Shown one piece after another: positions 7,377 through 14,640 of a stretch of 17,080 nucleotides of DNA (position 1 is the stretch's first letter; each line of letters starts with the position of its first letter). The DNA lies in contig CAZGAO010000102.1 of assembly GCA_964523795.1 (NCBI GenBank), positions 1 through 17,080 of the forward strand. Direction: 5' to 3'. A model generated the notes under the pieces. The model saw nothing but the letters and a program-made list of their open reading frames with translations, ran no database searches and had not been told where the DNA came from. This DNA is from SABY01 sp964523795. GTDB lineage: Bacteria; Bacteroidota; Bacteroidia; Bacteroidales; 4484-276. A program made the position numbers and the translations under genes.

Positions 7377-8432
7377 ATGTTTGAAAAAAGAGATTCCAAC
7401 AAAAAAGACCTCAGCGAATTGGGCGAATTTGGTCTGATTGACCACCTGACCGAAAATGCGCAGTACCGGCAAGCTTCTACGGTTAAAGGCGTGGGCGATG
7501 ATACGGCTGTTATCGATGTAGGCGATCATTACATGCTTTTAACCAAAGATCTGCTTTTGGAAGGCGTGCATTTCGATTTGAGCTATTATCCGCTCATGCA
7601 CCTGGGTTACAAAAGCATCGTTGTAAATCTCTCGGATATTTACGCAATGAATGGCATGCCACGGCAGGTAATCGTAGGCCTGGGCTTGTCGAGTAAGTTT
7701 CCACTCGAGGCTATCGAGGAATTGTATGCGGGCATGTATGCTGCCTGCGAAAAATACGGTGTTGACCTGGTTGGTGGCGATACTACCAGCAGCCTCCAGG
7801 GTTTGTTTATCTCGGTAACGGCGGTTGGAACTGTGGACAAGGGGAAAGTTTGCTATCGCGGTGTGGCCAACGAAAACGACCTTCTCTGTGTTTCGGGAGA
7901 CCTGGGTGCGGCTTATGCCGGATTGCTGGTGTTGGAACGCGAAAAGGCGGTGTTTAAAGCCAACCCCAATATGCAACCTGACCTCGAAGGGAACGACTAC
8001 ATTTTGGAACGTCAGCTTAAACCCGAAGCCCGCCAGGATATTGTCAAAATATTGGACGAATTAAAAATTAAACCCACGGCCATGATCGACATCTCCGATG
8101 GCCTGGCCTCCGAAATAAAACATATTTGCAAAAACTCCGATTGCGGTTGCACGGTGTATGAAGATAAAATCCCCATCGACCAGTTGACCTACGATACGGC
8201 GCTGGCGTTCAAGATGGATCCCACCATGTACGCCATGAATGGCGGCGAGGATTATGAATTGCTTTTTACCATCGATGTTAAAGATTACGAATTGATCAAA
8301 AACAGTCCCGAAATATCGGTCATCGGGCATATTACCGAAAAGGGCAGTGGCATCAATCTCATCACCAAATCAGGCCCGGTAGTAGAAATCAAAGCCCAGG
8401 GCTGGGATCATTTGAAAAAACAGGAGGGATAA
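7377..8432 (+). CDS. thiL: Thiamine-monophosphate kinase ThiL
   Basis: This cytosolic enzyme phosphorylates thiamine monophosphate with ATP to the cofactor thiamine diphosphate. Its 351 aa are near the usual length (about 325-350). AIR-synthase-like fold motifs occur in order: GVGDDTAVI (38-46) and KDLLLEGVHF (57-66), which bind metal and nucleotide, NLSDIYAMNGMPR (84-96), VDLVGGDTT (129-137), DISDGLASEIKH (238-249) and GGEDYELLF (289-297). All acidic metal-binding motifs are intact. The start at 7377 follows a promoter box closely. It is a single gene: the next plus-strand gene is over 200 bp away behind a repeat block, and no other thi genes are in the window. Confidence 0.96.
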   Translation: MFEKRDSNKKDLSELGEFGLIDHLTENAQYRQASTVKGVGDDTAVIDVGDHYMLLTKDLLLEGVHFDLSYYPLMHLGYKSIVVNLSDIYAMNGMPRQVIVGLGLSSKFPLEAIEELYAGMYAACEKYGVDLVGGDTTSSLQGLFISVTAVGTVDKGKVCYRGVANENDLLCVSGDLGAAYAGLLVLEREKAVFKANPNMQPDLEGNDYILERQLKPEARQDIVKILDELKIKPTAMIDISDGLASEIKHICKNSDCGCTVYEDKIPIDQLTYDTALAFKMDPTMYAMNGGEDYELLFTIDVKDYELIKNSPEISVIGHITEKGSGINLITKSGPVVEIKAQGWDHLKKQEG

Positions 8433-8446
8433 AGTTGTAAGTTGAA

Positions 8447-8637
8447 AAGTGCCTAAAGTTTTAAGTTGAAAAGTGCCTAAAGTTTTAAGTGCCTAAAGTT
8501 GTAAATCATAACTTTTAACTTTTAACTTGAAACTTGAAACTTCTAACTTTTAAGTGCCTAAAGTGTTAAGTTGAAAAGTGCCTAAAGTTGTAAGTGCCTA
8601 AAGTTGGAAATCATAACTTGTAACTTTTAACTTGAAA
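8447..8637 (+). repeat. AAGTT/AACTT repeat block with an 86-bp direct duplication
   Basis: Copy 1 (8447-8532) and copy 2 (8552-8637) align without gaps over 86 bp and differ at four positions, each T in copy 1 and G in copy 2. Within each copy, three AAGTGCCTAAAGT units are followed, past AAATCATAACTT, by AACTT-rich sequence that is complementary to the AAGTT units, so each copy can fold back on itself. Similar AAGTT-type low-complexity spacers are familiar in Bacteroidota intergenic DNA. The block fills the whole gap between thiL and the next gene, and its last base is the A of that gene's ATG. Confidence 0.85.
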
Positions 8638-9044
8638 TGAACCAGATAAATGTAATAATCGAAAAAACCAATACCGGGTATTCGGCATATTCGCCGGATG
8701 TTCCTGGCTGCATCGCCACAGGCGAAAACGTAAGTGAAATAAAAGAGCAATTCGCCGGGGCACTCGAATTTCATATCGAAGGTATAAAAGAGGATGGTGA
8801 AACCATGGCCGAAGCATTGCAGGGCGAATACACGCTATATTTTACTATCGACCTCCCAACATTTTTTTCATGGATGGATGGTGTGATGACCAAAACCGGA
8901 ATAGCTAATATTGCAGAGATGAACCGCGATTTGATAAACCACTACGCCAACGGACGGCGAACACCCAGCCAAAAACAATTATTTAAAATAGAAACAGCAC
9001 TTCACAAGCTTGGACACGATTTGCTTGGGGTGCAACTTGGATAA
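8637..9044 (+). CDS. Orphan HicB-family antitoxin-like protein
   Basis: The protein has 135 aa. Residues 1-60 form a HicB-type partial RNase H-like fold (GYSAYSPDVPGCIATGENVSEIKEQFAGALEFHIEG). Residues about 80-135 form a helix-turn-helix resembling the XRE/HicB C-terminal domain (GIANIAEMNRDLINHYANGRRTPSQKQLFKIETALHKLGHDLL). In complete HicAB modules the N-terminal domain blocks the HicA mRNA interferase and the C-terminal domain represses the promoter. No HicA-like frame (about 60 aa with a dsRNA-binding-like fold) exists on either side: upstream is only the repeat block, and downstream are 61 bp and then a convergent gene. It is thus a solitary regulator or a remnant of a module. The start at 8637 is fixed by the fold's first strand (MNQINVIIEK). 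Confidence 0.85.
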   Translation: MNQINVIIEKTNTGYSAYSPDVPGCIATGENVSEIKEQFAGALEFHIEGIKEDGETMAEALQGEYTLYFTIDLPTFFSWMDGVMTKTGIANIAEMNRDLINHYANGRRTPSQKQLFKIETALHKLGHDLLGVQLG

Positions 9045-9105
9045 GCCAAATGTGGCATACCGAAAGTAAGACAGGATAGACTGTCCACCGCCTCTATTAA
9101 TCTTC

Positions 9106-11100
9106 TCAGTTCCCACCCTTGCTGGCGATAATTTCGATTTCATCGCTTAGCTTTTCAAATTCGGCAAAGCAGATATTGATCTGGTTTTTGTTGTCGGTTT
9201 GCATGCTTTCAGCAATCATATTGGTAAAGCTAGCAAACTCAGGAATGTTATGCTTATCCGAAATTCTTCTCATTTCATCAATAAAACTTGTGATCTCTTT
9301 GGGCGAAAACTTTTGATAGGTATGTCTGAAAAAGGGAATGATGGTATCGAGAAAGTATTGATACAGCTCTTTGTCTTTTTTGATTTTTTGAATGACAAGT
9401 TTAAAATTCTGGATGCAGTTGGCCTCACATTTTTTGGTTTGCCTAAAGCTGTCGAGTGTAAAATAAAAGGTACTCCCTTTGCCAGGGCGGCTTTCTACCC
9501 AAATCTTTCCTCCATTGCGCTCAGCAAATTCTTTGCAAATCAATAGCCCTATTCCGGTGCCTTTTTCTTTGTTGGTGCCAACGGTGGTGTAGTTGTTGCC
9601 GGCATCAAAGAGTAATTCTTTGTCGGTGGCAGGGATGCCTATGCCGTTGTCGCTAACGTATAGGAGTATTTTGTTATGTCCGGCCACTTTCCCGCCCAGG
9701 ATAATTTTTCCGTTTTCGTGTGTAAATTTTATGGCATTCGAGAGTAGGTTTCTAAGGATGGTATTCACCATTTCGCAGTCGGCGGTTACTTCCAGGTTAT
9801 CGTTGCACAGATCGATGTCGATGTTGATGTTTTTGGCTTCGGCAGCAAATTTTTGCTGGTCGATGGCATCTTCGAACAACTGCGCTACGAGCAATTCAAC
9901 AGGATTGAAAGGGATTTGTCCGGTTTGGGTTCTCGACCACATCAGCAGGTTGTCGAGCAGGGCAAACGATTGCTTGGTGCTTTGATAAACGGTATGAATA
10001 AATTTTTTGCGTTGGTCAGCCGAAAACGATTCTTCGCCTTCAATCAGCAGTTCCAAAAAGCCAAGTTGGGCGTTGTATGGGCTTTTCAGGTCGTGGGCAA
10101 TAATCGAGAAGAGTTTGTCTTTGGTAGCATTTATTTCGCGCAGCTTTTGCTCAACTTCCTTCTGCCCGGTCATATCCTGGTGGGTACCCACCATGCGCAA
10201 GGCTTTGCCATCGGCATCCCGTTCCACCACCATGCCGCTGCTCAAAATGTGTTTCCAATCGCCGTTTTTGGCACTTATGCGATAGGTACTTTGAAAAAAA
10301 CTACTTTGCCCAGCCAGGTGGCGGCTCATTTTTTCTTCTATATCTTTTTGGTCTTCGGGGTGGGCTATTTTTCTCCAGGCATCGATGTGGGGCTCGATTT
10401 CTTCAAAGTTGTATCCCAAAATCTCAGCCCAGCGTTGGTCAAAAATAACCTGTCCACTTTTTATATCCCAATCCCACAAACTGGCATGGGTTGCCTTTAG
10501 AGCCATCTGCAGTCGCTGTTCGCTATAGCGCATTTTATTTTCTGCCTTTTTGCGTAATGTTACATCCGAGATTACACCAAAAACCCGTTTTTCGTCCTTA
10601 ATAATGCGCATGCTTATTTCGCCCCAAAATGTTGAGCCATCTTTCCTTACACATTCCAGGTCAACAGGTGAGCCATCCTGACCGGCTATTTTTATGCTAA
10701 ACAAGGATTTTGCAGCTTCCCGCTTTTCAGGCTTAACCAGATCCCACACTTTTTTATCAATCAGTTCATCCTCTTCATATCCAAACAAGCGACACGCCGG
10801 CGTATTCACCATTTTTATATAACCGTTTTCGGTAAGGTAAATCCCTTCGCTGATGTTTTCGGCCAGCTCTCGATATTTGGCCTCGCTTTCTTGCAATTGC
10901 CGATGGAGTATCTGCTTTACATTTTTAATCTCCTCTTCAATCTCCTGAATGGATCGGCTTTCAGGCAAGTTGGTTCGTTTAGGTGTATGCTGATTAGCAG
11001 TTAGCAAGGTATTACGGATGGCTTCTTTGGCCTCCTTGTTATTGGCTTGTAATTTTTGATAATCTGACATCTTTACGCTTTGCGAGAGATATTTATTCAT
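9106..11100 (-). CDS. Soluble PAS-PAS sensor histidine kinase with C-terminal helical tail
   Basis: This 664-aa protein has no signal peptide or membrane helix, so sensing is probably cytoplasmic. In order it has a charged N-terminal region with a short coiled coil (about 50-75), PAS 1 (75-185, including GYEEDELIDKKVWDLV), PAS 2 with PAC (195-312, ending VGTHQDMTGQKEVEQKL), a HisKA domain with phospho-acceptor His336 in FSIIAHDLKSPYN, and an HATPase domain with N-box NLLSNAIKFT (451-460), G1 DNGIGIP (484-490) and G2 GTGIGLLICKEF (514-525). About 110 helical residues follow (555-664) and resemble the bundle that comes after a receiver domain in many Bacteroidota hybrid kinases; here no receiver domain is present. 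No response regulator is adjacent. A strong promoter (TTG-N19-TATTTTTG) lies upstream, so it is a separate transcription unit. Confidence 0.93.
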   Translation of the reverse strand: MNKYLSQSVKMSDYQKLQANNKEAKEAIRNTLLTANQHTPKRTNLPESRSIQEIEEEIKNVKQILHRQLQESEAKYRELAENISEGIYLTENGYIKMVNTPACRLFGYEEDELIDKKVWDLVKPEKREAAKSLFSIKIAGQDGSPVDLECVRKDGSTFWGEISMRIIKDEKRVFGVISDVTLRKKAENKMRYSEQRLQMALKATHASLWDWDIKSGQVIFDQRWAEILGYNFEEIEPHIDAWRKIAHPEDQKDIEEKMSRHLAGQSSFFQSTYRISAKNGDWKHILSSGMVVERDADGKALRMVGTHQDMTGQKEVEQKLREINATKDKLFSIIAHDLKSPYNAQLGFLELLIEGEESFSADQRKKFIHTVYQSTKQSFALLDNLLMWSRTQTGQIPFNPVELLVAQLFEDAIDQQKFAAEAKNINIDIDLCNDNLEVTADCEMVNTILRNLLSNAIKFTHENGKIILGGKVAGHNKILLYVSDNGIGIPATDKELLFDAGNNYTTVGTNKEKGTGIGLLICKEFAERNGGKIWVESRPGKGSTFYFTLDSFRQTKKCEANCIQNFKLVIQKIKKDKELYQYFLDTIIPFFRHTYQKFSPKEITSFIDEMRRISDKHNIPEFASFTNMIAESMQTDNKNQINICFAEFEKLSDEIEIIASKGGN

Positions 11101-11157
11101 GATTTAGCTTAGTAGCCCGGTGTCTATTAACACTGCGGCATCAAGCAATTCAGTGCG

Positions 11158-11188
11158 CAAAAATATGCACCTTGTCCGAAAAAACAAA
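11158..11188 (-). promoter_or_regulatory. Strong promoter of the histidine kinase gene
   Basis: On the minus strand TTTG (11188-11185) is followed after 19 nt by TATTTTTG (11165-11158). This is the ideal TTG-N19-TAnnTTTG arrangement of Bacteroidota primary promoters. The predicted transcript would start near 11150, leaving a leader of about 50 nt before the ATG at 11100. Confidence 0.75.
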
Positions 11189-11233
11189 TTTTTATTGCGC
11201 ATATAGGTATTCCAATGCCCATAAATTTTGCAT

Positions 11234-12295
11234 TTATTCAGCTATGATTAGGTCGAAATAAATTGGGAGATGGTCGCTGTATCCCCCGTTATACTTAAAA
11301 CCTGTAAAGGTTCGATAAGGTTTTAGCCCTAAATACTTTTCATCGGTTTCGAGCAAAAAACTGGCATGAAAGACTTGCATTCCGGTTTTATCTAGATAAA
11401 TGCCCGATTCAGGTTTTAAAAGGTTTCCCGTTACAATTAGCTGGTCGAAATGGTTCCAGCTTTCGCGATATTTCAGGGTGCCATAGACCCAGTCGTCCTG
11501 GAGGCTATGGCTAAGGTTATAATAGGAAGTGTTGCGGATGGTATCGCCGGGTGCTTTCGCCCCAATAGTAATGTTTATGCTTTCATCTTCAGGGTCATCG
11601 TTAAAATCGCCTATAATTACGATGGAAGCATTGGGATTGATATTCAATATTGAATCGGTATTATGTTTCAAAACTTCGGCAGCCTGTTTGCGCCGGCTTA
11701 CCGTTGCCAGGTAACCTCCATAGCGCGATGGCCAGTGGTTGATGAAGATGTGAACTATTTCTTTGTCACCAATCAGGCCTTTTACATAAAGGATGTCCCG
11801 GGTTTTGTAGCTCGTATCATCCGCAAAAGTTACGGCAATGGCCTGGTGATGAAAAGGCTCAAAATACCCGCGTCGGTAAATCAAGCCCACATCAATGCCA
11901 CGGTGGTCTGGTGATTCGTAATGGATAATCTGATAATCGAATTTTGATAGCGGCGTATCATAAATCAGTTTTTCGAGTACATAGCGATTTTCGATTTCGC
12001 AAAACCCGACTATGGCCGGTGGCTCCCACGTACCTACCGCCATAATGACCTTGTAAACCTTGTTCAGCTTATCATAAAATTTGTGATTCGTCCAATGGCG
12101 TTCACCTTTGGGAGTAAATTCCTCATCCCTTGTGGTGGAATCATCAAAGGTGTCAAACAAATTTTCGACATTGTAGCACATCACCCGGAAGGCTTGGTTT
12201 ACCTTTGCAGATTCGGTTTGCGAATAAACCGGACTTAAAGCAAATAAAACGGCAAACAATAATTGGATACCCGCGAGCATTGTTGGTTTGTTCAT
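11234..12295 (-). CDS. Secreted endonuclease/exonuclease/phosphatase-family protein
   Basis: The 353-aa protein has an N-terminal signal peptide (MNKPTMLAGIQLLFAVLFAL, likely cleaved after VYS at about 25), so it is periplasmic or exported. The rest is one EEP (DNase I-like) domain with all core motifs: MCYNVENLFD (39-48) with Asn42, IVGFCEIEN (95-103) with the metal-binding Glu100, FINHWPSR (184-191) with His187, IIGDFNDDP (227-235) with Asp230 and Asn232, and GGYSDHLPIYFDL (337-349) with the catalytic Asp341-His342 pair. Family members cleave phosphodiesters or phosphate esters (nucleic acids, lipids, inositides). The substrate cannot be read from the sequence, though extracellular nuclease is the common annotation. 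It is divergent from dinB with 52 bp between starts and has its own -7 box. Confidence 0.92.
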   Translation of the reverse strand: MNKPTMLAGIQLLFAVLFALSPVYSQTESAKVNQAFRVMCYNVENLFDTFDDSTTRDEEFTPKGERHWTNHKFYDKLNKVYKVIMAVGTWEPPAIVGFCEIENRYVLEKLIYDTPLSKFDYQIIHYESPDHRGIDVGLIYRRGYFEPFHHQAIAVTFADDTSYKTRDILYVKGLIGDKEIVHIFINHWPSRYGGYLATVSRRKQAAEVLKHNTDSILNINPNASIVIIGDFNDDPEDESINITIGAKAPGDTIRNTSYYNLSHSLQDDWVYGTLKYRESWNHFDQLIVTGNLLKPESGIYLDKTGMQVFHASFLLETDEKYLGLKPYRTFTGFKYNGGYSDHLPIYFDLIIAE

Positions 12296-12326
12296 TTTAT
12301 TCTTGTTTTTGTAAAATGATTAACAT

Positions 12327-12334
12327 CAAAAATA
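12327..12334 (-). promoter_or_regulatory. -7 promoter box of the EEP-family gene
   Basis: TATTTTTG on the minus strand (12334-12327) fits TAnnTTTG and lies about 31 bp upstream of the ATG at 12295. No TTG is present 19 nt further upstream. It sits inside the 52-bp divergent gap shared with dinB; I found no equally good box for dinB. Confidence 0.5.
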
Positions 12335-12347
12335 CCATATTTTTTTA

Positions 12348-13430
12348 ATGGAGCCACAATCAGCGAGCTATCGAAAAATTATTCATCTGGACATGGATGC
12401 CTTTTATGCCTCGGTCGAGCAGCGCGATTTCCCTTCTTTGCGCGGCAAGCCGGTGGCGGTGGGTGGCAGCAAGGAGCGCGGCGTGGTTGCTGCGGCCAGC
12501 TACGAAGCCCGGAAATACGGCGTGCATTCAGCCATGTCGTCCATCGTCGCAGCACGCAAGTGCCCGCATCTAATCTTTGTTCCCCACCGCTTTGAGGTTT
12601 ATCGTAAGGTGTCGCAGCAAATCCGGGCTATCTTTTACGAATACACCGATTTGGTGGAACCGCTTTCGCTGGATGAGGCCTACCTCGATGTGAGCGAGAA
12701 TAAAAAAGGTATGGCTCTGGCCACCGAAATAGCACGGGATATAAAACGCCGAATCAAGGCCGAAACGGATTTGGTGGCTTCTGCCGGAATCTCGTACAAT
12801 AAATTCCTGGCTAAAATTGCCTCAGATTTTAATAAGCCCGATGGTTTTTATTTGATCCATCCTCAACACGCCGAGGCTTTTATAGAAACCCTGCCCATCG
12901 AAAAGTTTTTTGGTATCGGTAAAGTTACCGCAACAAAAATGCGCAGCTATGGAATATTTAAGGGAGTCGATTTGAAAAGACAGGAGCTAAGCGATTTGCT
13001 GCGTTGGTTTGGCAAGTCAGGTTCGTATTATTACAACATTTCCCGTGGCCGCGACGACCGTGAGGTGCAGCCCGACCGGGAGCGAAAATCCATCAGCACC
13101 GAGCAAACCTTCGATCATGATTTAGGAGACATCGCAACCATTAGCAGCCAGCTTCACGAAATTACCGATGAGCTTGTCGATCGCATGGAGCGCAATCGGA
13201 TTTATGGGCGTACCCTCACCCTGAAAATCAAGTTCTCGGACTTCCACCAAATTACCCGCAGCCGAAGCCTTAGCCGCAGCATTCGCAACAAGGCTACCAT
13301 ACTTCAATTGGTGGACGATATCCTGGCCGACCAGGATTTTCATGGGCAGCGCGTGCGCCTGCTGGGGCTGGGTATTTCAAATCTCGAAAACCTTGGCGGT
13401 GCCGGTATTCAGCTTACGCTGGATTTCTGA
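12348..13430 (+). CDS. dinB: DNA polymerase IV (Y-family translesion polymerase)
   Basis: This is a Y-family polymerase that copies past damaged bases with low fidelity. The 360 aa match bacterial Pol IV. The palm motif IIHLDMDAFYASVEQ (11-25) carries metal ligand Asp15, with Tyr20 as the steric gate (Phe in E. coli). SLDEAYLD (107-114) holds the catalytic Asp109-Glu110. The little-finger domain occupies the last third (about 250-345). The last residues QLTLDF form a sliding-clamp-binding peptide like those of other Pol IV enzymes. The ATG at 12348 precedes the conserved motif by ten residues, as expected. It is a stand-alone gene divergent from the EEP protein. There is no obvious SOS operator; LexA control cannot be judged. 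Confidence 0.97.
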   Translation: MEPQSASYRKIIHLDMDAFYASVEQRDFPSLRGKPVAVGGSKERGVVAAASYEARKYGVHSAMSSIVAARKCPHLIFVPHRFEVYRKVSQQIRAIFYEYTDLVEPLSLDEAYLDVSENKKGMALATEIARDIKRRIKAETDLVASAGISYNKFLAKIASDFNKPDGFYLIHPQHAEAFIETLPIEKFFGIGKVTATKMRSYGIFKGVDLKRQELSDLLRWFGKSGSYYYNISRGRDDREVQPDRERKSISTEQTFDHDLGDIATISSQLHEITDELVDRMERNRIYGRTLTLKIKFSDFHQITRSRSLSRSIRNKATILQLVDDILADQDFHGQRVRLLGLGISNLENLGGAGIQLTLDF

Positions 13431-13632
13431 AGAATTCGATATGTCATCTTGTAAATCCTTCCTAACAAAGCTGTAAGTCAATATTAATTGTGCCAAAGAT
13501 TAAACTTGATTCATGGGGTGACTACACAAAAAAAACCGGAAGGCAACTTAATAATCCTGCCAATGACATCTTTGTGTTGTTTGCGCAGCCCGCAGGGATA
13601 TAAATTCAAGCGGTCAGGCAAGGCTTAAGCAC

Positions 13633-13662
13633 TTGCAAGCCCTCAGAAAAATAGTAAATTTG
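13633..13662 (+). promoter_or_regulatory. Strong promoter of the cation transporter operon
   Basis: TTG (13633-13635) is followed after exactly 19 nt by TAAATTTG (13655-13662), a textbook Bacteroidota -33/-7 pair. Transcription would begin near 13669, about 20 nt before the ATG at 13690 and only about 12 nt before the alternative GTG at 13681. The rest of 13431-13632 shows no gene, no clear terminator and no riboswitch that I recognise. Confidence 0.75.
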
Positions 13663-13689
13663 CCACCTTTATTTTTTTAAGTGCTGATA

Positions 13690-14616
13690 ATGCCGGATAA
13701 GGAAAGAACACAAAACATCATACGTGCATCATGGATTGCGGTGGTTAGCAATGCGCTGCTGGCGGCATTAAAAATCAGCGTGGGGCTTTTTGCCGGTAGC
13801 CTTGCCCTGGTTGGCGATGGCATCGATTCGGCCAGCGACATCGTTACCTCACTCATTACGCTGCTTACGGCTCGCCTTATTTCGCGCCCACCCAATCTTA
13901 AATTCCCTTATGGATATCGCAAAGCGGATGCGGTGGCATCCAAGGCACTTTCGTTTATCATCTTCTTTGCCGGTGCCCAGCTCACCATTTCTACGATCCG
14001 ACATTTTCTGGATGGTTTAGAAAAAGCCCTCCCTGACCCTATCGCCATTTATGTGGTCATCGTTTCCATTGTTGCGAAGCTGGCTTTATCGTATTATTTG
14101 CTGCGCAAGGGAAGACAAGTAGAAAGCCCCATGCTGTTGGCTAATGGCCGCAATATGCGGAATGATGTTTTTATTTCGGTTTCGGTACTTCTCGGACTGT
14201 TTTTTACCCTCGTTCTGGAGATGCCAATTATCGACAGTATCTTTGCCTTGCTCATTGGTTTGTACATTATGAAAATAGCCTTCGATATTTTTATGGAAAC
14301 CAACATAGAGCTGATGGATGGCGTGGACGACCCGGGGATTTACAAAAAGATTATCGATGCCGTTGCGCTGGTCAAGGGTGCCGAAAACCCCCATCGCCTA
14401 AGAGTACGCAAAACCGCCAATCATTATATCATTGGTTTGGACATTGAAGTAGACCCCGAGCTAAAAATTGCCGAAGGGCATCGCATTGCCAAAAAAGTGG
14501 AGAACAGCTTGAAAAACGCATTAGGCACTGTGTATGATATTCTAGTGCATGTTGAGCCACGCGGAAATATTGAAAAGGATGAACAATATGGCATTTCGAC
14601 CAAAGACCTCGAATAA
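13690..14616 (+). CDS. Cation diffusion facilitator (CDF) metal transporter
   Basis: This inner-membrane exporter of divalent metals uses proton antiport in the characterised CDF family. It has 308 aa from the ATG at 13690; an in-frame GTG at 13681 would add three residues, but the promoter position favours the ATG. Six hydrophobic segments span about 12-205 and a cytosolic ferredoxin-like domain follows (about 210-290, ending DILVHVEP). The TM2 metal pair is Asp46 and Asp50 (GIDSASDIVTS). In TM5 the pair is Asn155 and Asp159 (NMRNDVF), where E. coli YiiP has His153 and Asp157. The loop FPYGYRKADA (72-81) lacks the YiiP site-B histidines. Iron, manganese and zinc are all possible substrates. 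The S9 peptidase gene follows after 24 bp and is probably co-transcribed. Confidence 0.93.
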   Translation: MPDKERTQNIIRASWIAVVSNALLAALKISVGLFAGSLALVGDGIDSASDIVTSLITLLTARLISRPPNLKFPYGYRKADAVASKALSFIIFFAGAQLTISTIRHFLDGLEKALPDPIAIYVVIVSIVAKLALSYYLLRKGRQVESPMLLANGRNMRNDVFISVSVLLGLFFTLVLEMPIIDSIFALLIGLYIMKIAFDIFMETNIELMDGVDDPGIYKKIIDAVALVKGAENPHRLRVRKTANHYIIGLDIEVDPELKIAEGHRIAKKVENSLKNALGTVYDILVHVEPRGNIEKDEQYGISTKDLE

Positions 14617-14640
14617 AATTATCAATATTAAAAATAGAAA

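Noticed and set aside
8433..8636. CRISPR array
   Set aside because: The repeat units are contiguous AT-rich AAGTGCCTAAAGT blocks without unique spacers of constant length, and no cas genes are present.
9070..9085. GACAG/CTGTC stem as a terminator between the HicB-like gene and the kinase
   Set aside because: The 5-bp stem is weak and has no U-tract; it is too likely by chance.
8433..9105. A hidden hicA toxin gene beside the HicB-like gene
   Set aside because: Upstream is only repeat sequence and downstream are 61 bp before a convergent gene, too short for hicA.
9853..10500. 215-aa plus-strand frame opposite the histidine kinase
   Set aside because: It is the antisense shadow of conserved PAS and HisKA coding sequence, with no recognisable domain.
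13431..13632. Metal-sensing riboswitch or small RNA before the CDF gene
   Set aside because: The promoter found at 13633-13662 starts transcription downstream of this region, and I recognised no conserved RNA motif in it.
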